Shown: positions 1-9,715 of the stretch, piece by piece | How positions within the stretch are numbered: the first letter of the stretch is position 1 | Layout of the letters: the number at the start of each line of letters is the position of its first letter | From: Kosakonia quasisacchari | GTDB lineage: Bacteria > Pseudomonadota > Gammaproteobacteria > Enterobacterales > Enterobacteriaceae | Length of the DNA: 64,000 nt | Assembly (NCBI RefSeq): GCF_004331415.1 | Contig: NZ_SJOP01000006.1 | Span: forward strand, 174,411-238,410 | Direction: 5' to 3' | Translations under genes and position numbers: made by a program | The notes under the pieces: generated by a model | What the model saw: the letters and a program-made list of their open reading frames with translations, nothing else | Database searches by the model: none | What the model was told of the DNA's origin: nothing

Positions 1-585
1 CGGCTGATAGTTGGAAACATGGTAGCGCACGCTGTAGATTGGGCCGAGTTTGGCATTGAAACCGGCTGCCAGTTGCTGAGCTTGACGCGTCGCATCATCA
101 ATGGCCGCTTTACGCGCTTTATCTTTAAAGGTTTCCGGTTGCGCAACGCCCAGCGATACAGAACGAATTTCGTTCAGCCCCGCTTTCAGCGCGCCATCCA
201 GCAATGAATTAAGTTTATCCAACTCACGCAGCGTAACTTCCACAGTACGCACTGCGCGGTAGCCTTTCAGGATGCTTTTGCCGTTCTGGTAGTCATAGTC
301 AGGTTGCGTGCGTAAGTTCGCAGAATTAATGTCTTTCCGGGCAATGCCATTTTGCTCAAGAAAGCTAAGGTATTGCGCAACACGGTCATCGGCCTGTTTT
401 TTGGCTGAGGCAGCGTCTTTCGCGGCGACATTGACCTCAATCGCCAGCGTGGCGATGTCCGGGGTCGCGTCCACGCTTGCCGTACCCGAGGTGACAATAT
501 GCGGACCGTCCGGCAATTCGCTCGCCTGTACCGCCATCGCGCTGAAACCGACCATTGCCGCCAGGGCCATCACTTTAAATTTCAC
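1..585 (-). CDS. yggE: YggE, SIMPL-domain (DUF541) periplasmic protein, 3' end cut by window edge
   Basis: Closely matches E. coli YggE (246 aa), a periplasmic SIMPL-domain protein linked to oxidative-stress defence. The first 195 codons are present and the reading frame runs off the left edge at ...YQP. The start is GTG at 583-585, giving MKFKVMALAAM; it is supported by a strong GGAGGAG ribosome site at 591-597 and by the same GTG start in E. coli. Residues 1 to about 22 form a signal peptide ending AVQA-SELPDG. The gene is downstream of argO on the same strand. Its molecular activity is unknown in the family. Confidence 0.93.
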   Translation of the reverse strand, partial: MKFKVMALAAMVGFSAMAVQASELPDGPHIVTSGTASVDATPDIATLAIEVNVAAKDAASAKKQADDRVAQYLSFLEQNGIARKDINSANLRTQPDYDYQNGKSILKGYRAVRTVEVTLRELDKLNSLLDGALKAGLNEIRSVSLGVAQPETFKDKARKAAIDDATRQAQQLAAGFNAKLGPIYSVRYHVSNYQP

Positions 586-680
586 AGTTGCTCCTCCATG
601 GTGCTTTTGTTACGCCCAGAATTGCAGGACGCCTGGCAGCAAGCTTAGCGGCTAAGCGTGAATTGTCCATCGGACTTACC

Positions 681-1316
681 TTAACTGAATAATCCCTGCA
701 TATGGCGCACACCTTCTCGCGCCAACTGGAAAGCGATAAACCACATCACCACCCCCACCAGGGTGTTAATCACCCGCTGCGCTTGCGCCGTGCGCAAACG
801 CGGCGCAAGCCAGGCAGCAAGTAAAGCAAGGCTGAAAAACCACAGGAAGGAGGCGCTCACCGTGCCCAGTGCAAACCAGCGTTTTGGCTCCGCATCAAGC
901 TGACCACCCAGGCTGCCAAGCACCACAAACGTATCGAGGTAAACGTGGGGATTCAACCAGGTAACCGCCAGCATCGTGGCGACTATCCGCCAACGCCCTT
1001 GCCGCAATGCTTCAGCAGTCGCCAGTTCAATGTTGCTCCCGAACGCCGTTTTCAGTGCGCCAAAGCCGTACCACAGTAGAAACACCACGCCGCCCCAGGT
1101 CACCAGCGCCATCAGCCACGGCGACTGCATCAGCAATGCGCTCCCGCCGAAGATGCCCGCGCAAATCAGTAATACGTCACTGAGCGTACAAAGAGCCGCG
1201 GTCATGATGTGGTACTGCCTGCGGATGCCCTGATTCATGACAAAGGCATTTTGTGGCCCAAGCGGCAGGATCAACGCAGCCCCAAGCATAAGGCCTTGAA
1301 AATAATAAGATAGCAC
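681..1316 (-). CDS. argO: ArgO arginine exporter (LysE family)
   Basis: 211 aa, the same length as E. coli ArgO (YggA) and near identical over most of its length. It is an inner-membrane LysE-family exporter that sends out L-arginine and the toxic analogue canavanine. About six hydrophobic segments are visible, and the family motif [12 protein letters not shown] lies near residues 19-30. The start codon is GTG at 1314-1316. In E. coli the gene is activated by ArgP with arginine; a TATAGT -10 element lies just upstream here. Single gene between mscS and yggE, all on the minus strand. Confidence 0.95.
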   Translation of the reverse strand: MLSYYFQGLMLGAALILPLGPQNAFVMNQGIRRQYHIMTAALCTLSDVLLICAGIFGGSALLMQSPWLMALVTWGGVVFLLWYGFGALKTAFGSNIELATAEALRQGRWRIVATMLAVTWLNPHVYLDTFVVLGSLGGQLDAEPKRWFALGTVSASFLWFFSLALLAAWLAPRLRTAQAQRVINTLVGVVMWFIAFQLAREGVRHMQGLFS

Positions 1317-1349
1317 GTAGTGATTCCGTCAGAGTTGTTGCGAGCGCTG

Positions 1350-1355
1350 ACTATA
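1350..1355 (-). promoter_or_regulatory. argO promoter -10 element
   Basis: Reading the minus strand, TATAGT lies about 35 bp before the argO GTG. No good -35 hexamer is present at 17 bp, which fits a promoter that depends on an activator (ArgP in E. coli). ArgP binding itself cannot be read from sequence. Confidence 0.45.
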
Positions 1356-1429
1356 GCGCGGGATGATCATTAGATGAAATGGATAATACTAATCACTAAT
1401 AAGCACTTCTAATAGCGAAGAGCACAAAT

Positions 1430-1449
1430 AAGGCCGGAACCCCGGCCTT
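1430..1449 (-). terminator. mscS terminator hairpin
   Basis: Perfect inverted repeat AAGGCCGG/CCGGCCTT with a 4-base loop directly after the mscS stop, followed on the minus strand by ATTTGTG. The U tract is short, so strength is uncertain. Confidence 0.6.
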
Positions 1450-1454
1450 GATGT

Positions 1455-2315
1455 TTACTGTTCTGTGGAATTTTTCACGCGTTTGAAATTCACATCCATT
1501 TGTGGGTACGGGAAACTGATACCATTTTCGTCAAAACGGCGTTTGATAAGCTCCAGCACATCCCAATAAACGTTTTGCAGATCGCTGCTCTTGCTCCAGA
1601 CGCGTACCACAAAATTAATCGATGAAGGCCCCAATTCATTGAGGCGTACCGTCATTTCACGATCTTTGATAATGCGTTCGTCAGCCTGAATAATTTCAGT
1701 CAGGATGCGTTTCACCTCATCAATATCAGAATCATACGCCACGCCAATGATGAACTCGTTGCGCCGCACCGGTTCGCGGGAGAAGTTAACGATATTCCCG
1801 GCGATAATTTTGCCGTTCGGAATAACCACAATACGCCCATCGACAGTGCGCATGGTGGTGGAGAAAATCTGCACCTGCAATACCGTACCGGCCACGCCAC
1901 CCAGATCGACATACTCGCCAGAGCGGAACGGACGGAAAGTCACCAGCAGCACACCAGCAGCGAGGTTAGAGAGCGAACCTTGCAGCGCCAGACCGATAGC
2001 CAGACCGGCGGCACCAAGAACCGCGATCACCGAGGCGGTTTGCACACCAACGCGCCCCAGAGCGGCAATCAAGGTAAACGCGATAATAGCGTAGCGCACC
2101 AGTGCGGAAAGAAAATCCGCCACCGTGGCATCAATGTGTCGCGCCACCATCAGTCGGTTGACGGTATTCGAGACAATGCGTGCCACAATCATCCCGACAA
2201 TGATAATGGCGATAGCCGCCACGATATTAACGACATAGCTCAACAACAGCGCCTGGTTGTTCACCAGCCACGAACCTGCATCGTTGATGCTGTCGACAAC
2301 GTTAAGATCTTCCAT
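1455..2315 (-). CDS. mscS: MscS small-conductance mechanosensitive channel
   Basis: 286 aa, the same length as E. coli MscS, which opens under membrane tension and releases solutes after hypo-osmotic shock. Three N-terminal membrane helices are visible; the pore-lining helix has the alternating Gly/Ala pattern ([21 protein letters not shown]) near residues 95-117. The cytoplasmic beta and cage domains follow. The start at 2313-2315 (MEDLNVV) is chosen over an ATG eight codons upstream because AAGGAAG is correctly spaced before it and it matches the known N terminus. Monocistronic between fbaA and argO. Confidence 0.95.
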   Translation of the reverse strand: MEDLNVVDSINDAGSWLVNNQALLLSYVVNIVAAIAIIIVGMIVARIVSNTVNRLMVARHIDATVADFLSALVRYAIIAFTLIAALGRVGVQTASVIAVLGAAGLAIGLALQGSLSNLAAGVLLVTFRPFRSGEYVDLGGVAGTVLQVQIFSTTMRTVDGRIVVIPNGKIIAGNIVNFSREPVRRNEFIIGVAYDSDIDEVKRILTEIIQADERIIKDREMTVRLNELGPSSINFVVRVWSKSSDLQNVYWDVLELIKRRFDENGISFPYPQMDVNFKRVKNSTEQ

Positions 2316-2454
2316 TCGTGCTTCCTTATGTTGTTCCAAAACGGGAAAACCACCCCTTCCAGCAAGGAGATATTCCTAAAGGGTAAGCATAAAGCCGCCA
2401 TTTCGCCAAGTTGATCACATTTTGTGTTCGCAGGCATTCTATTGAATTCGCAAT

Positions 2455-2482
2455 AAAAAAGGCCCGCAAAATGCGGGCCTTT
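2455..2482 (-). terminator. fbaA rho-independent terminator
   Basis: Stem AAGGCCCGC/GCGGGCCTT with a 5-base loop, followed on the minus strand by TTTTTTATTG. A classical strong terminator 20 bp past the fbaA stop. Confidence 0.88.
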
Positions 2483-2502
2483 TCAGACAGAAGCAGTGCA
2501 AA

Positions 2503-3582
2503 TTACAGAACGTCTACCGCGTTCAGTTCTTTGAAAGCCTGTTCCAGACGAGTCACCATGCTGGACTGCGCTGCACGCAGCCATACACGCGGATCGTAGT
2601 ATTTTTTGTTCGGCTGGTCTGCGCCTTTCGGGTTGCCCAGTTGGCCCTGCAGGTAGCCTTCGTTTTCTTTGTAATACTTCAGAATACCTTCCCAGGTTGC
2701 CCACTGGGTGTCGGTATCGATGTTCATTTTGATAACGCCATAGCTTACGGAGTCTTTGATTTCCTGTGCGGAAGAACCGGAACCACCGTGGAATACGAAG
2801 TTCAGGCTGTTGTGCGGCAGGTTATGTTTTTTGGAAACATATTCCTGAGAATCGCGCAGGATAGTCGGGGTCAGTTTCACGTTACCCGGTTTGTACACGC
2901 CGTGTACGTTACCGAAGGAAGCGGCGATGGTGAAACGCGGGCTGATTTTGTTCAGCTCGGTGTACGCGTAATCAACGTCTTCCGGCTGGGTGTACAGTGC
3001 AGACGCGTCCATGTGGCTGTTGTCTACGCCGTCTTCTTCACCACCGGTGCAACCCAGTTCGATTTCCAGCGTCATGCCCATTTTGGCCATACGCGCCAGG
3101 TATTTGGAGCTGATCGCGATGTTCTCTTCCAGAGACTCTTCAGACAGGTCAATCATGTGAGAAGAGAACAGCGGTTTACCGGTAGCGGCGAAGTGTTTTT
3201 CACCCGCATCCAGCAGGCCGTCGATCCACGGCAGCAGTTTTTTAGCGCAGTGGTCAGTGTGCAGAATAACCGGCACACCGTAGTGCTCAGCCATCTGGTG
3301 AACGTGATGCGCACCAGAGATAGCACCCAGAATTGCCGCGCCCTGCGGAACGTCGGTTTTCACACCTTTACCCGCGATGAACGCTGCGCCACCGTTAGAG
3401 AACTGAACGATAACAGGCGCTTTAACTTTCGCTGCAGCTTCCAGAACGGCGTTGATGGAGTCAGTACCCACGCAGTTAACCGCAGGCAGAGCGAAGTTGT
3501 TTTCTTTAGCTACCTGGAACACTTTCTGAACGTCATCACCAGTGATCACGCCAGGTTTTACGAAATCAAAAATTTTAGACAT
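2503..3582 (-). CDS. fbaA: Class II fructose-1,6-bisphosphate aldolase
   Basis: 359 aa and nearly identical to E. coli FbaA, the zinc-dependent enzyme that splits fructose 1,6-bisphosphate into dihydroxyacetone phosphate and glyceraldehyde 3-phosphate. Visible motifs are HTDHCAKK near residue 108 (zinc and catalytic Asp), HGVYKPGNV and FHGGSGS. The start at 3580-3582 (MSKIFDF) is chosen by homology; the longer open frame upstream has no family support. It lies downstream of pgk and epd on the same strand, as in the E. coli epd–pgk–fbaA operon. The pgk–fbaA gap holds an ERIC element, and a strong terminator follows the gene. Confidence 0.97.
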   Translation of the reverse strand: MSKIFDFVKPGVITGDDVQKVFQVAKENNFALPAVNCVGTDSINAVLEAAAKVKAPVIVQFSNGGAAFIAGKGVKTDVPQGAAILGAISGAHHVHQMAEHYGVPVILHTDHCAKKLLPWIDGLLDAGEKHFAATGKPLFSSHMIDLSEESLEENIAISSKYLARMAKMGMTLEIELGCTGGEEDGVDNSHMDASALYTQPEDVDYAYTELNKISPRFTIAASFGNVHGVYKPGNVKLTPTILRDSQEYVSKKHNLPHNSLNFVFHGGSGSSAQEIKDSVSYGVIKMNIDTDTQWATWEGILKYYKENEGYLQGQLGNPKGADQPNKKYYDPRVWLRAAQSSMVTRLEQAFKELNAVDVL

Positions 3583-3612
3583 GTTACGTAGTCCTGTATC
3601 TTCGGCCGTTGT

Positions 3613-3733
3613 ACACATCATCCTTCAAGCTGACTCGGCGCTGGCTGCCTTCGCTTACATCAGAGACTTATTTTAGTCAGTTCCTGATGATTCACTCCGT
3701 TGCCGCCTTGATGCAACTTGAATGATTTTGTGT
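3613..3733. repeat. ERIC (intergenic repeat unit) element
   Basis: An imperfect palindrome of about 120 bp between pgk and fbaA. The outer arms ACACATCATCCTTCAAG and CTTGAATGATTTTGTGT pair with few mismatches. On the minus strand the interior reads GTGAATCATCAGGAAC … AAGTCTCTGATGTAAGCG, matching the ERIC core (GTGAATCCCCAGGAGC … AAGTGACTGGGGTGAGCG) at most positions. ERIC elements occur in enterobacteria in transcribed intergenic DNA. Here it would fold in the pgk–fbaA mRNA. Confidence 0.8.
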
Positions 3734-3797
3734 AGAGAATTAAAGCGAGCCCGAAAGCGCGCTGAAAACAGGGCAGGTTTCCCTGCCCTTGAATGTC

Positions 3798-4961
3798 TTA
3801 CTTCTTAGCGCGCTCTTCGAGCATGGCTACTGCCGGCAGTACTTTGCCTTCCACAAATTCGAGGAACGCGCCACCGCCAGTGGAGATGTAGGAAATCTTG
3901 TCAGAGATACCAAACAGGTCAATCGCCGCCAGAGTGTCGCCGCCGCCTGCGATGGAGAACGCGTCGCTGTCGGCAATCGCGTTAGCCACAATTTCGGTAC
4001 CTTTACGGAAGTTCGGGAATTCAAACACGCCAACCGGACCGTTCCACAAAATAGTTTTGGCGTTTTTCAGGATTTCAGCCAGTTTTTGTGCAGAAACGTC
4101 GCCCAGATCCAGAATTTGCTCATCATCTTTGATGTCAGAAACAGATTTCAGGGTCGCGGTTGCGGTTTCAGAGAACTCTGTCGCAACGCGAACATCTGTC
4201 GGGACCGGGATATCGCAAGTAGTGAGCAGGCGTTTGGCTTCATCAACCAGGTCGGCTTCGTACAGGGATTTACCAACGTTATGGCCTTGAGCAGCAACGA
4301 AGGTGTTCGCAATGCCGCCGCCAACAATCAGCTGGTCAGCGATTTTTGACAGAGAATCCAGAACGGTCAGTTTAGTGGAAACTTTAGAGCCACCAACGAT
4401 GGCAACCATCGGACGAGCCGGTTCTTTCAGCGCTTTACCCAGTGCTTCCAGTTCGTCTGCCAGCAGCGGGCCTGCGCAAGCAACATCAGCAAATTTACCG
4501 ATACCATGCGTAGACGCCTGCGCGCGGTGCGCAGTACCAAATGCGTCCATCACGAACACATCGCACAGTGCAGCGTATTTTTTAGACAGTGCTTCGTCGT
4601 CTTTCTTTTCACCTTTGTTAAAGCGAACGTTTTCCAGAACGACCAGTTCACCTGCGGCAACTTCAACGCCGTCCAGGTAATCTTTAACCAGGCGAACCGG
4701 GTTGGACAGTTTGTCTTTCAGATAGTTAACAACCGGCAGCAGAGAGAATTCTTCGTTGTACTCGCCTTCGGTCGGACGACCCAAGTGGGAAGTCACCATC
4801 ACTTTCGCACCCTGCTTCAGCGCCAGTTCAATGGTCGGCAGAGAAGCACGAATACGCGCGTCGCTGGTCACTTTGCCATCTTTAACCGGCACGTTCAGAT
4901 CAGCACGGATGAAAACGCGTTTACCAGCCAGATCCAGATCGGTCATCTTAATTACAGACAT
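3798..4961 (-). CDS. pgk: Phosphoglycerate kinase
   Basis: 387 aa, full length compared with E. coli Pgk. It transfers phosphate between 1,3-bisphosphoglycerate and ADP in glycolysis. The N-terminal substrate-binding motif [11 protein letters not shown] (about residues 19-29), HLGRP, and the C-terminal nucleotide motif GGGDTLAA are all present. The start at 4959-4961 (MSVIKM) follows a GAGAGG ribosome site. The gene sits 48 bp after epd and upstream of fbaA on the same strand, so the three are likely co-transcribed as in E. coli. Confidence 0.97.
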   Translation of the reverse strand: MSVIKMTDLDLAGKRVFIRADLNVPVKDGKVTSDARIRASLPTIELALKQGAKVMVTSHLGRPTEGEYNEEFSLLPVVNYLKDKLSNPVRLVKDYLDGVEVAAGELVVLENVRFNKGEKKDDEALSKKYAALCDVFVMDAFGTAHRAQASTHGIGKFADVACAGPLLADELEALGKALKEPARPMVAIVGGSKVSTKLTVLDSLSKIADQLIVGGGIANTFVAAQGHNVGKSLYEADLVDEAKRLLTTCDIPVPTDVRVATEFSETATATLKSVSDIKDDEQILDLGDVSAQKLAEILKNAKTILWNGPVGVFEFPNFRKGTEIVANAIADSDAFSIAGGGDTLAAIDLFGISDKISYISTGGGAFLEFVEGKVLPAVAMLEERAKK

Positions 4962-5009
4962 GGTGAATCCTCTCAATGATTCTTAAAGTTTTGCGAGCGC
5001 TGTTGCGCC

Positions 5010-6029
5010 CTACCTGAAACCAATAGCCGCCATTGCTAACGTCGTGTCGAGCATTCGGTTAGCAAAGCCCCATTCGTTATCGCACCATACCAGGGTTTTA
5101 ATCAGGTGCGCGCCACTGACCCGTGTCTGCGTGCCATCAACAATGGCACTGTGCGGATCGTGGTTAAAATCGGTTGAAACCAACGGTAATTCCGTATAAT
5201 CAACTATACCATGAAATGTTCCCTGCGCTGCTTTTTGCAGCAACACATTGACTTCACTGGCTTTTACCGGTTTCTTCACCGTTACACTCAGATCGATAGC
5301 GGTGACATTAATCGTCGGCACGCGTACCGCTATCGCTTCAAATCTGTCATTAAACTGCGGGAAAATTCTCGAGATGCCTGCCGCCAGTTTTGTATCCACC
5401 GGGATGATGGACTGACTGGCTGCGCGCGTACGCCGCAAATCGGGATGATAGGCGTCAATCACTTGCTGGTCGTGCATCGCTGAGTGAATCGTTGTCACGG
5501 TTCCTGACTCAATGCCATACGCATCGTCGAGTAGTTTTATGACCGGAATAATACAGTTCGTCGTACAGGACGCGTTAGAAACCAGCAAGTCGTCGGCTCG
5601 CAGCGTGTTTTGGTTAACGCCGAAAACAATCGTTGCATCAAGATCGTGGCTACCAGGATGGGAAAAGAGCACTTTTTTCGCGCCCGCCGCCAGATGTGCC
5701 GCGCCATCGTCACGGTTGCCGTACACGCCTGTACAGTCGAGTACCACATCCACGCCCAACTCGCGCCAGGGCAGCGTGTCAATAGCACGCTCATGCAGGA
5801 TGCGAATAACATCGTCGCCGACAATCAGCTGTTCACGTTCATGGCGAACATCCCATGCGAAACGCCCATGGCTGGTGTCATATTTCAACAAATGCGCCAT
5901 GCCAACGGCATCGGCCAGTTCGTTGATTGCCACCACGGTGATTTCCGCCCGACGCCCGGATTCATACAAAGCACGAACCACGTTGCGTCCAATGCGACCG
6001 AAACCATTAATCGCTATGCGTACGGTCAT
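5010..6029 (-). CDS. epd: D-erythrose-4-phosphate dehydrogenase
   Basis: 339 aa, matching E. coli Epd (GapB). It oxidises erythrose 4-phosphate to 4-phosphoerythronate for pyridoxal 5'-phosphate synthesis. The NAD-binding motif [10 protein letters not shown] is at residues 8-17, and the catalytic Cys is in SNASCTTNC near residue 155. It belongs to the GAPDH fold family, but the overall match is to Epd rather than GapA. First gene of the epd–pgk–fbaA run; its upstream region carries Cra and CRP boxes. Confidence 0.96.
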   Translation of the reverse strand: MTVRIAINGFGRIGRNVVRALYESGRRAEITVVAINELADAVGMAHLLKYDTSHGRFAWDVRHEREQLIVGDDVIRILHERAIDTLPWRELGVDVVLDCTGVYGNRDDGAAHLAAGAKKVLFSHPGSHDLDATIVFGVNQNTLRADDLLVSNASCTTNCIIPVIKLLDDAYGIESGTVTTIHSAMHDQQVIDAYHPDLRRTRAASQSIIPVDTKLAAGISRIFPQFNDRFEAIAVRVPTINVTAIDLSVTVKKPVKASEVNVLLQKAAQGTFHGIVDYTELPLVSTDFNHDPHSAIVDGTQTRVSGAHLIKTLVWCDNEWGFANRMLDTTLAMAAIGFR

Positions 6030-6148
6030 AACTCTCCTGCAAGGCTAGCCAGCCTGAAGTGGATGACAGAGTAATCCAGCAACCACAGAAGGGGAATCCT
6101 CGCCTGCTTAAACTGCGTCTGTTTGATTATTTGTCGAACATTTAGTCG

Positions 6149-6164
6149 ACTGAAACGCTTCAGC
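6149..6164. promoter_or_regulatory. Cra (FruR) operator upstream of epd
   Basis: ACTGAAACGCTTCAGC fits the palindromic Cra consensus GCTGAANCGNTTCAGC at every position but the first. It lies 120 bp before the epd start. The E. coli epd promoter is known to be controlled by Cra and cAMP-CRP, so this is expected conservation. Confidence 0.8.
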
Positions 6165-6221
6165 TAGAATAAGCGAAACCTGGAATAAAAGGAATGATTG
6201 TCCAGACGGTTTCGCCAGTAA

Positions 6222-6237
6222 TCTGACCTGCATCACA
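6222..6237. promoter_or_regulatory. CRP site upstream of epd
   Basis: On the minus strand this reads TGTGA-TGCAGG-TCAGA, one mismatch from the TGTGA-N6-TCACA consensus, with A/T-rich flanks. Its centre is 73 bp upstream of the Cra box centre with respect to epd transcription. The rest of the 354-bp epd upstream region (6030-6383) shows no gene. Confidence 0.7.
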
Positions 6238-6383
6238 TTTTCATTGGAATAATTGGTGCACACAGAGGGTTCGTTCGTGAGACTGAGAATTTACAAAAGG
6301 GGGAAACAAGCGCAACAAAGCATCCCTGCGTGATGTGTTGATTGAGGAAGGTTGATTCCGGCAAAGCACTTTAATGATGATGA

Positions 6384-7133
6384 TTAAAACCAGCTACGTT
6401 CCGGCGTGATGGCTTCGGTACGCTCTGCGCGCGGCATCTCCACCGGCAGCGAAGAGAGCTGTTTAGCCCACAAATCAGCAACCCATTTTACACCCTTAGC
6501 GGTGAAACGCGCCTGAGACCAGCTACGCTTGTTTTCCCCTACGCCGCCATGGACGGTAAAGTAGCCCGCATCAATATGGTATTGCGGCGGCATCAGCGTA
6601 CCGTCGACGCGCTGCATAATGTTGCGTTCAAGCAAAAAGTTCCGGAACTGAGATTCCTTCACCCGGAGCATCTTACAAAGCTGACGGAAACCAAGCGACT
6701 CTTCAACCCTGACATACCGGTCAAAGAACTCCGCTTTTGGGGCAGAAAGGGCAAGCAGTGCTTCTGCACGCTGACGCTTTTCATACTGTTCGGCCCACGC
6801 GCGCGCAGCGGCTGCCGGATTAGTAAAATCAGGCAGGCTGATAAGCGTCTCTTTCTCCTGCCAGCGATCGAGCATTTCTGCTGTAAAGCCCGGCGAGAGG
6901 CGTGAAACTGTCAGCAGCGAGTCTCGCTTATTAAGCAAAAACTCCTGTCGCATCTCACCTTCTCGCTCATACATATGCTCATTCACCGGCTGGGAGAGCC
7001 GTTGCGCAGTTTCCAGGCTTTTCACCATCCGTTTCACTTCGGTGTGAGTCAGGCCTGTTAATTTTGCGATTTCGCGGCTGCTGATTGTCACCAGAACATG
7101 TTGCGAACTGAAATTTTCACCAGGGATTACCAT
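6384..7133 (-). CDS. Phage-type antirepressor: Rha-like N-terminal region plus KilAC (ANT) C-terminal domain
   Basis: 249 aa. Residues 14-97 (LVTISSREIAKLTGLTHTEV … FLLNKRDSLL … MLDRW) resemble the phage Rha regulatory family. Residues 131-222 (KAEFFDRYV … LCKMLRVKESQFRNFLLERNIMQR … ARFTAKGVKWVADLW) resemble the KilAC/ANT antirepressor domain. The start at 7131-7133 follows a strong AAGGAG site at good spacing; an in-frame ATG 19 codons upstream lacks one. No integrase, repressor or structural phage gene is nearby: the neighbours are epd and tktA, core genes that flank a different block in E. coli. A TATAAT -10 and a near-consensus LexA box precede it, so SOS induction is inferred. The target repressor is unknown. 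Confidence 0.8.
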   Translation of the reverse strand: MVIPGENFSSQHVLVTISSREIAKLTGLTHTEVKRMVKSLETAQRLSQPVNEHMYEREGEMRQEFLLNKRDSLLTVSRLSPGFTAEMLDRWQEKETLISLPDFTNPAAAARAWAEQYEKRQRAEALLALSAPKAEFFDRYVRVEESLGFRQLCKMLRVKESQFRNFLLERNIMQRVDGTLMPPQYHIDAGYFTVHGGVGENKRSWSQARFTAKGVKWVADLWAKQLSSLPVEMPRAERTEAITPERSWF

Positions 7134-7176
7134 AGGTTCACTCCTTACACACTCACCTTGGATAATTTGTAGAATT

Positions 7177-7182
7177 ATTATA
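7177..7182 (-). promoter_or_regulatory. -10 element of the antirepressor gene
   Basis: Perfect TATAAT on the minus strand, with TGGATA 16 bp upstream as a 4/6 match to -35. The LexA-like box covers this -35 and part of the spacer. Transcription would start near 7170, about 37 bp before the ATG. Confidence 0.65.
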
Positions 7183-7188
7183 CGACAC

Positions 7189-7206
7189 ACTGTATAAATA
7201 TCCAGT
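7189..7206. promoter_or_regulatory. LexA (SOS) box overlapping the antirepressor promoter
   Basis: ACTGTATAAATATCCAGT is an 18-bp near-palindrome. Its core CTGT-N8-CCAG differs by one base from CTGT-N8-ACAG, and the AT-rich centre and A…T flanks are typical of real SOS boxes. It overlaps the -35 and spacer of the antirepressor promoter, a classic repression position. Confidence 0.75.
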
Positions 7207-7405
7207 ATATTTTTTATACATAAATCAACGGCGTATAAGGCGTACTGTGAAGAGAGGGCTAAACGGGTAGTAAGCGGCTGAAGAAACTAAAGCAGAGGCA
7301 TGGCTGATTGATGGATTGATATGGAGGGATGACGGTATGTTTAGCGGGCCTGCAAATCTGTAGCTTTAATAAGACATCGATGCCATCTGGAATGACATGT
7401 TTGTG

Positions 7406-7437
7406 CTGGCCCGGCAGGCATTTCGCCGCCGGGCCAG
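7406..7437. terminator. Hairpin after tktA
   Basis: CTGGCCCGGC pairs with GCCGGGCCAG around a 12-base interior, 8 bp past the tktA stop. There is no U tract on either strand, so it may be a rho-dependent or 3'-end-protecting structure rather than an intrinsic terminator. Nothing else is seen between 7207 and 7444. Confidence 0.45.
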
Positions 7438-7444
7438 AGGGGGA

Positions 7445-9436
7445 TTACAGCAGTGCTTTCGCTTTTGCTACAACATTGTCGACAGTGAAGCCAAACTCTT
7501 CAAACAGCAACTCCGCCGGAGCTGATTCACCAAAGGTGGTCATACCGACGATAGCGCCGTTCAGACCGACGTATTTATACCAGAAGTCAGCAATACCGGC
7601 TTCAATCGCCACGCGTGCGGAGACGGCTTTCGGTAGTACGGATTCACGGTAAGCCGCATCCTGCTTGTCGAACGCGTCGGTGGACGGCATAGACACTACG
7701 CGCGCCTTCACGCCTTCGGCAGAGAGTTTTTCCCACGCCGATACGGCCAGTTCCACTTCTGAGCCAGTGGCAATCAGGATCAGTTGCGGCTGACCCGCGC
7801 AATCTTTCAGGACGTACGCACCGCGGGCAATATCTGCCAGCTGCTGTGCGGTACGCTCCTGTTGGGCCAGATTCTGGCGGGAGAGGATCAGCACAGTCGG
7901 GCCATCATGGCGCTCAACCCCGTATTTCCATGCCACCGCAGATTCTACCTGATCACATGGACGCCAGGTGCTAACGTTCGGCGTAACGCGCAGAGAAGCA
8001 ACCTGCTCTACCGGCTGGTGAGTCGGGCCGTCTTCGCCCAGACCAATCGAGTCGTGGGTGTAAACCAGCACCTGACGCTGTTTCATCAACGCCGCCATAC
8101 GCACCGCATTACGTGCATATTCAACAAACATCAGGAAGGTAGAGGTGTATGGCAGGAAGCCGCCGTGCAGAGCGATACCGTTGGCAATCGCGGTCATGCC
8201 GAACTCGCGCACGCCGTAGTGAATGTAGTTACCCGCAGTATCTTCGTTAATCGCTTTCGAACCGGACCAGATAGTCAGGTTCGAAGGAGCCAGGTCAGCG
8301 GAACCGCCGAGGAATTCCGGCAACAGCGGGCCGAAAGCTTCGATAGCATTTTGAGAGGCTTTACGGCTGGCGATTTTCGCCGGATTGGCCTGCAGCTTTT
8401 CAACAAAGGCCTGCGCTTTAGCGTCGAAATCAGACGGCAACTCGCCTTTCATACGGCGGGTGAATTCAGCCGCTTCCTGCGGGAAGGCTTTCGCGTAAGC
8501 AGCGAACTTATCGTTCCACGCCGCTTCTTTCGCCTTGCCTGCTTCTTTTGCATCCCACTGAGCATAGATTTCAGACGGGATTTCAAACGGTGCGTATTTC
8601 CAGCCAAGCTGCTCACGGGTCAGCGCGATTTCCGCGTCGCCCAGCGGCGCACCGTGGGAGTCGTGGGTACCGGCTTTGTTCGGCGAACCGAAACCGATGA
8701 TAGTTTTGCACATCAGCAGAGACGGTTTATCCGTCACGCTGCGTGCTTCTTCAACGGCGCGTTTGATGGCATCAGCGTTATGACCGTCAATGCCACGAAC
8801 CACATGCCAGCCATAGGCTTCAAAGCGTTTCGCCGTATCGTCGGTAAACCAGCCTTCCACGTGACCATCAATGGAAATGCCGTTGTCATCATAGAACGCC
8901 ACCAGTTTGCCCAGCTTCAGCGTACCAGCCAGCGAGCAGACTTCGTGGGAGATGCCTTCCATCATGCAGCCGTCGCCCATAAAGGCGTAGGTGAAGTGGT
9001 CAACAATGTCATGACCCGGGCGGTTGAACTGCGCGGCGAGGGTTTTCTCAGCAATCGCCATACCTACAGCGTTGGCAATGCCCTGGCCCAGTGGGCCGGT
9101 AGTGGTTTCAACACCGACGGTGTAGCCCACTTCCGGATGGCCCGGCGTTTTTGAGTGCAGCTGACGGAAATTCTGCAGTTCAGACATCGGCAGATCGTAG
9201 CCGGTGAGGTGCAGCAGGCTGTAAATCAGCATTGAGCCGTGGCCATTGGACAGCACAAAGCGGTCACGGTCAGCCCAGGCCGGATTTGTCGGGTTATGGT
9301 TCAGAAAATCACGCCACAGCACTTCGGCGATATCGGCCATCCCCATCGGGGCTCCCGGGTGACCGGATTTGGCTTTCTGTACCGCGTCCATGCTCAGCGC
9401 ACGAATAGCATTAGCAAGCTCTTTACGTGAGGACAT
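7445..9436 (-). CDS. tktA: Transketolase A
   Basis: 663 aa, the same length as E. coli TktA. It is the thiamine diphosphate enzyme that moves two-carbon units among pentose-phosphate sugars and supplies erythrose 4-phosphate, the substrate of the nearby epd product. The ThDP motif [12 protein letters not shown] … DDN (about residues 153-186) and [11 protein letters not shown] are present. The start at 9434-9436 ([10 protein letters not shown]) is set by homology; the open frame continues 73 codons upstream without family support. Monocistronic, divergent from loiP. Confidence 0.96.
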   Translation of the reverse strand: MSSRKELANAIRALSMDAVQKAKSGHPGAPMGMADIAEVLWRDFLNHNPTNPAWADRDRFVLSNGHGSMLIYSLLHLTGYDLPMSELQNFRQLHSKTPGHPEVGYTVGVETTTGPLGQGIANAVGMAIAEKTLAAQFNRPGHDIVDHFTYAFMGDGCMMEGISHEVCSLAGTLKLGKLVAFYDDNGISIDGHVEGWFTDDTAKRFEAYGWHVVRGIDGHNADAIKRAVEEARSVTDKPSLLMCKTIIGFGSPNKAGTHDSHGAPLGDAEIALTREQLGWKYAPFEIPSEIYAQWDAKEAGKAKEAAWNDKFAAYAKAFPQEAAEFTRRMKGELPSDFDAKAQAFVEKLQANPAKIASRKASQNAIEAFGPLLPEFLGGSADLAPSNLTIWSGSKAINEDTAGNYIHYGVREFGMTAIANGIALHGGFLPYTSTFLMFVEYARNAVRMAALMKQRQVLVYTHDSIGLGEDGPTHQPVEQVASLRVTPNVSTWRPCDQVESAVAWKYGVERHDGPTVLILSRQNLAQQERTAQQLADIARGAYVLKDCAGQPQLILIATGSEVELAVSAWEKLSAEGVKARVVSMPSTDAFDKQDAAYRESVLPKAVSARVAIEAGIADFWYKYVGLNGAIVGMTTFGESAPAELLFEEFGFTVDNVVAKAKALL

Positions 9437-9715
9437 TTTGACTCCAGATCGGACTGTTAAGGGCTGTTCCCGTAACGACTTGACGACAGCGCGTTTTGGG
9501 CTACGCCGGAAAAAAGTGCCAACAATGTAACCCAAGCGACAAGTCATGTACATGGAGCATCCTTTTGCCGATTCAGAAATCTCTGGAAGCTGCTCGCATG
9601 TTGCGCAATCTCCTCGCCCGCCTTCTGTTCTGTTCCTTATACTTAAGCTCACCACCGGTTCGCCTGAACCTGTGTATGAACAGAATAGCTATCCAATTAT
9701 TGCGGAAGAGAACAA

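Noticed and set aside
2641..3591. 316-codon plus-strand open frame
   Set aside because: Antisense shadow of fbaA with no ribosome site or family match.
7784..9154. 456-codon plus-strand open frame
   Set aside because: Lies entirely antisense to tktA, and its sequence is a frame shadow of a well-matched core gene.
9670..9683. CTGT…ACAG pair upstream of loiP resembling a LexA box
   Set aside because: The spacer is 6 bp, not the 8 bp that LexA requires.
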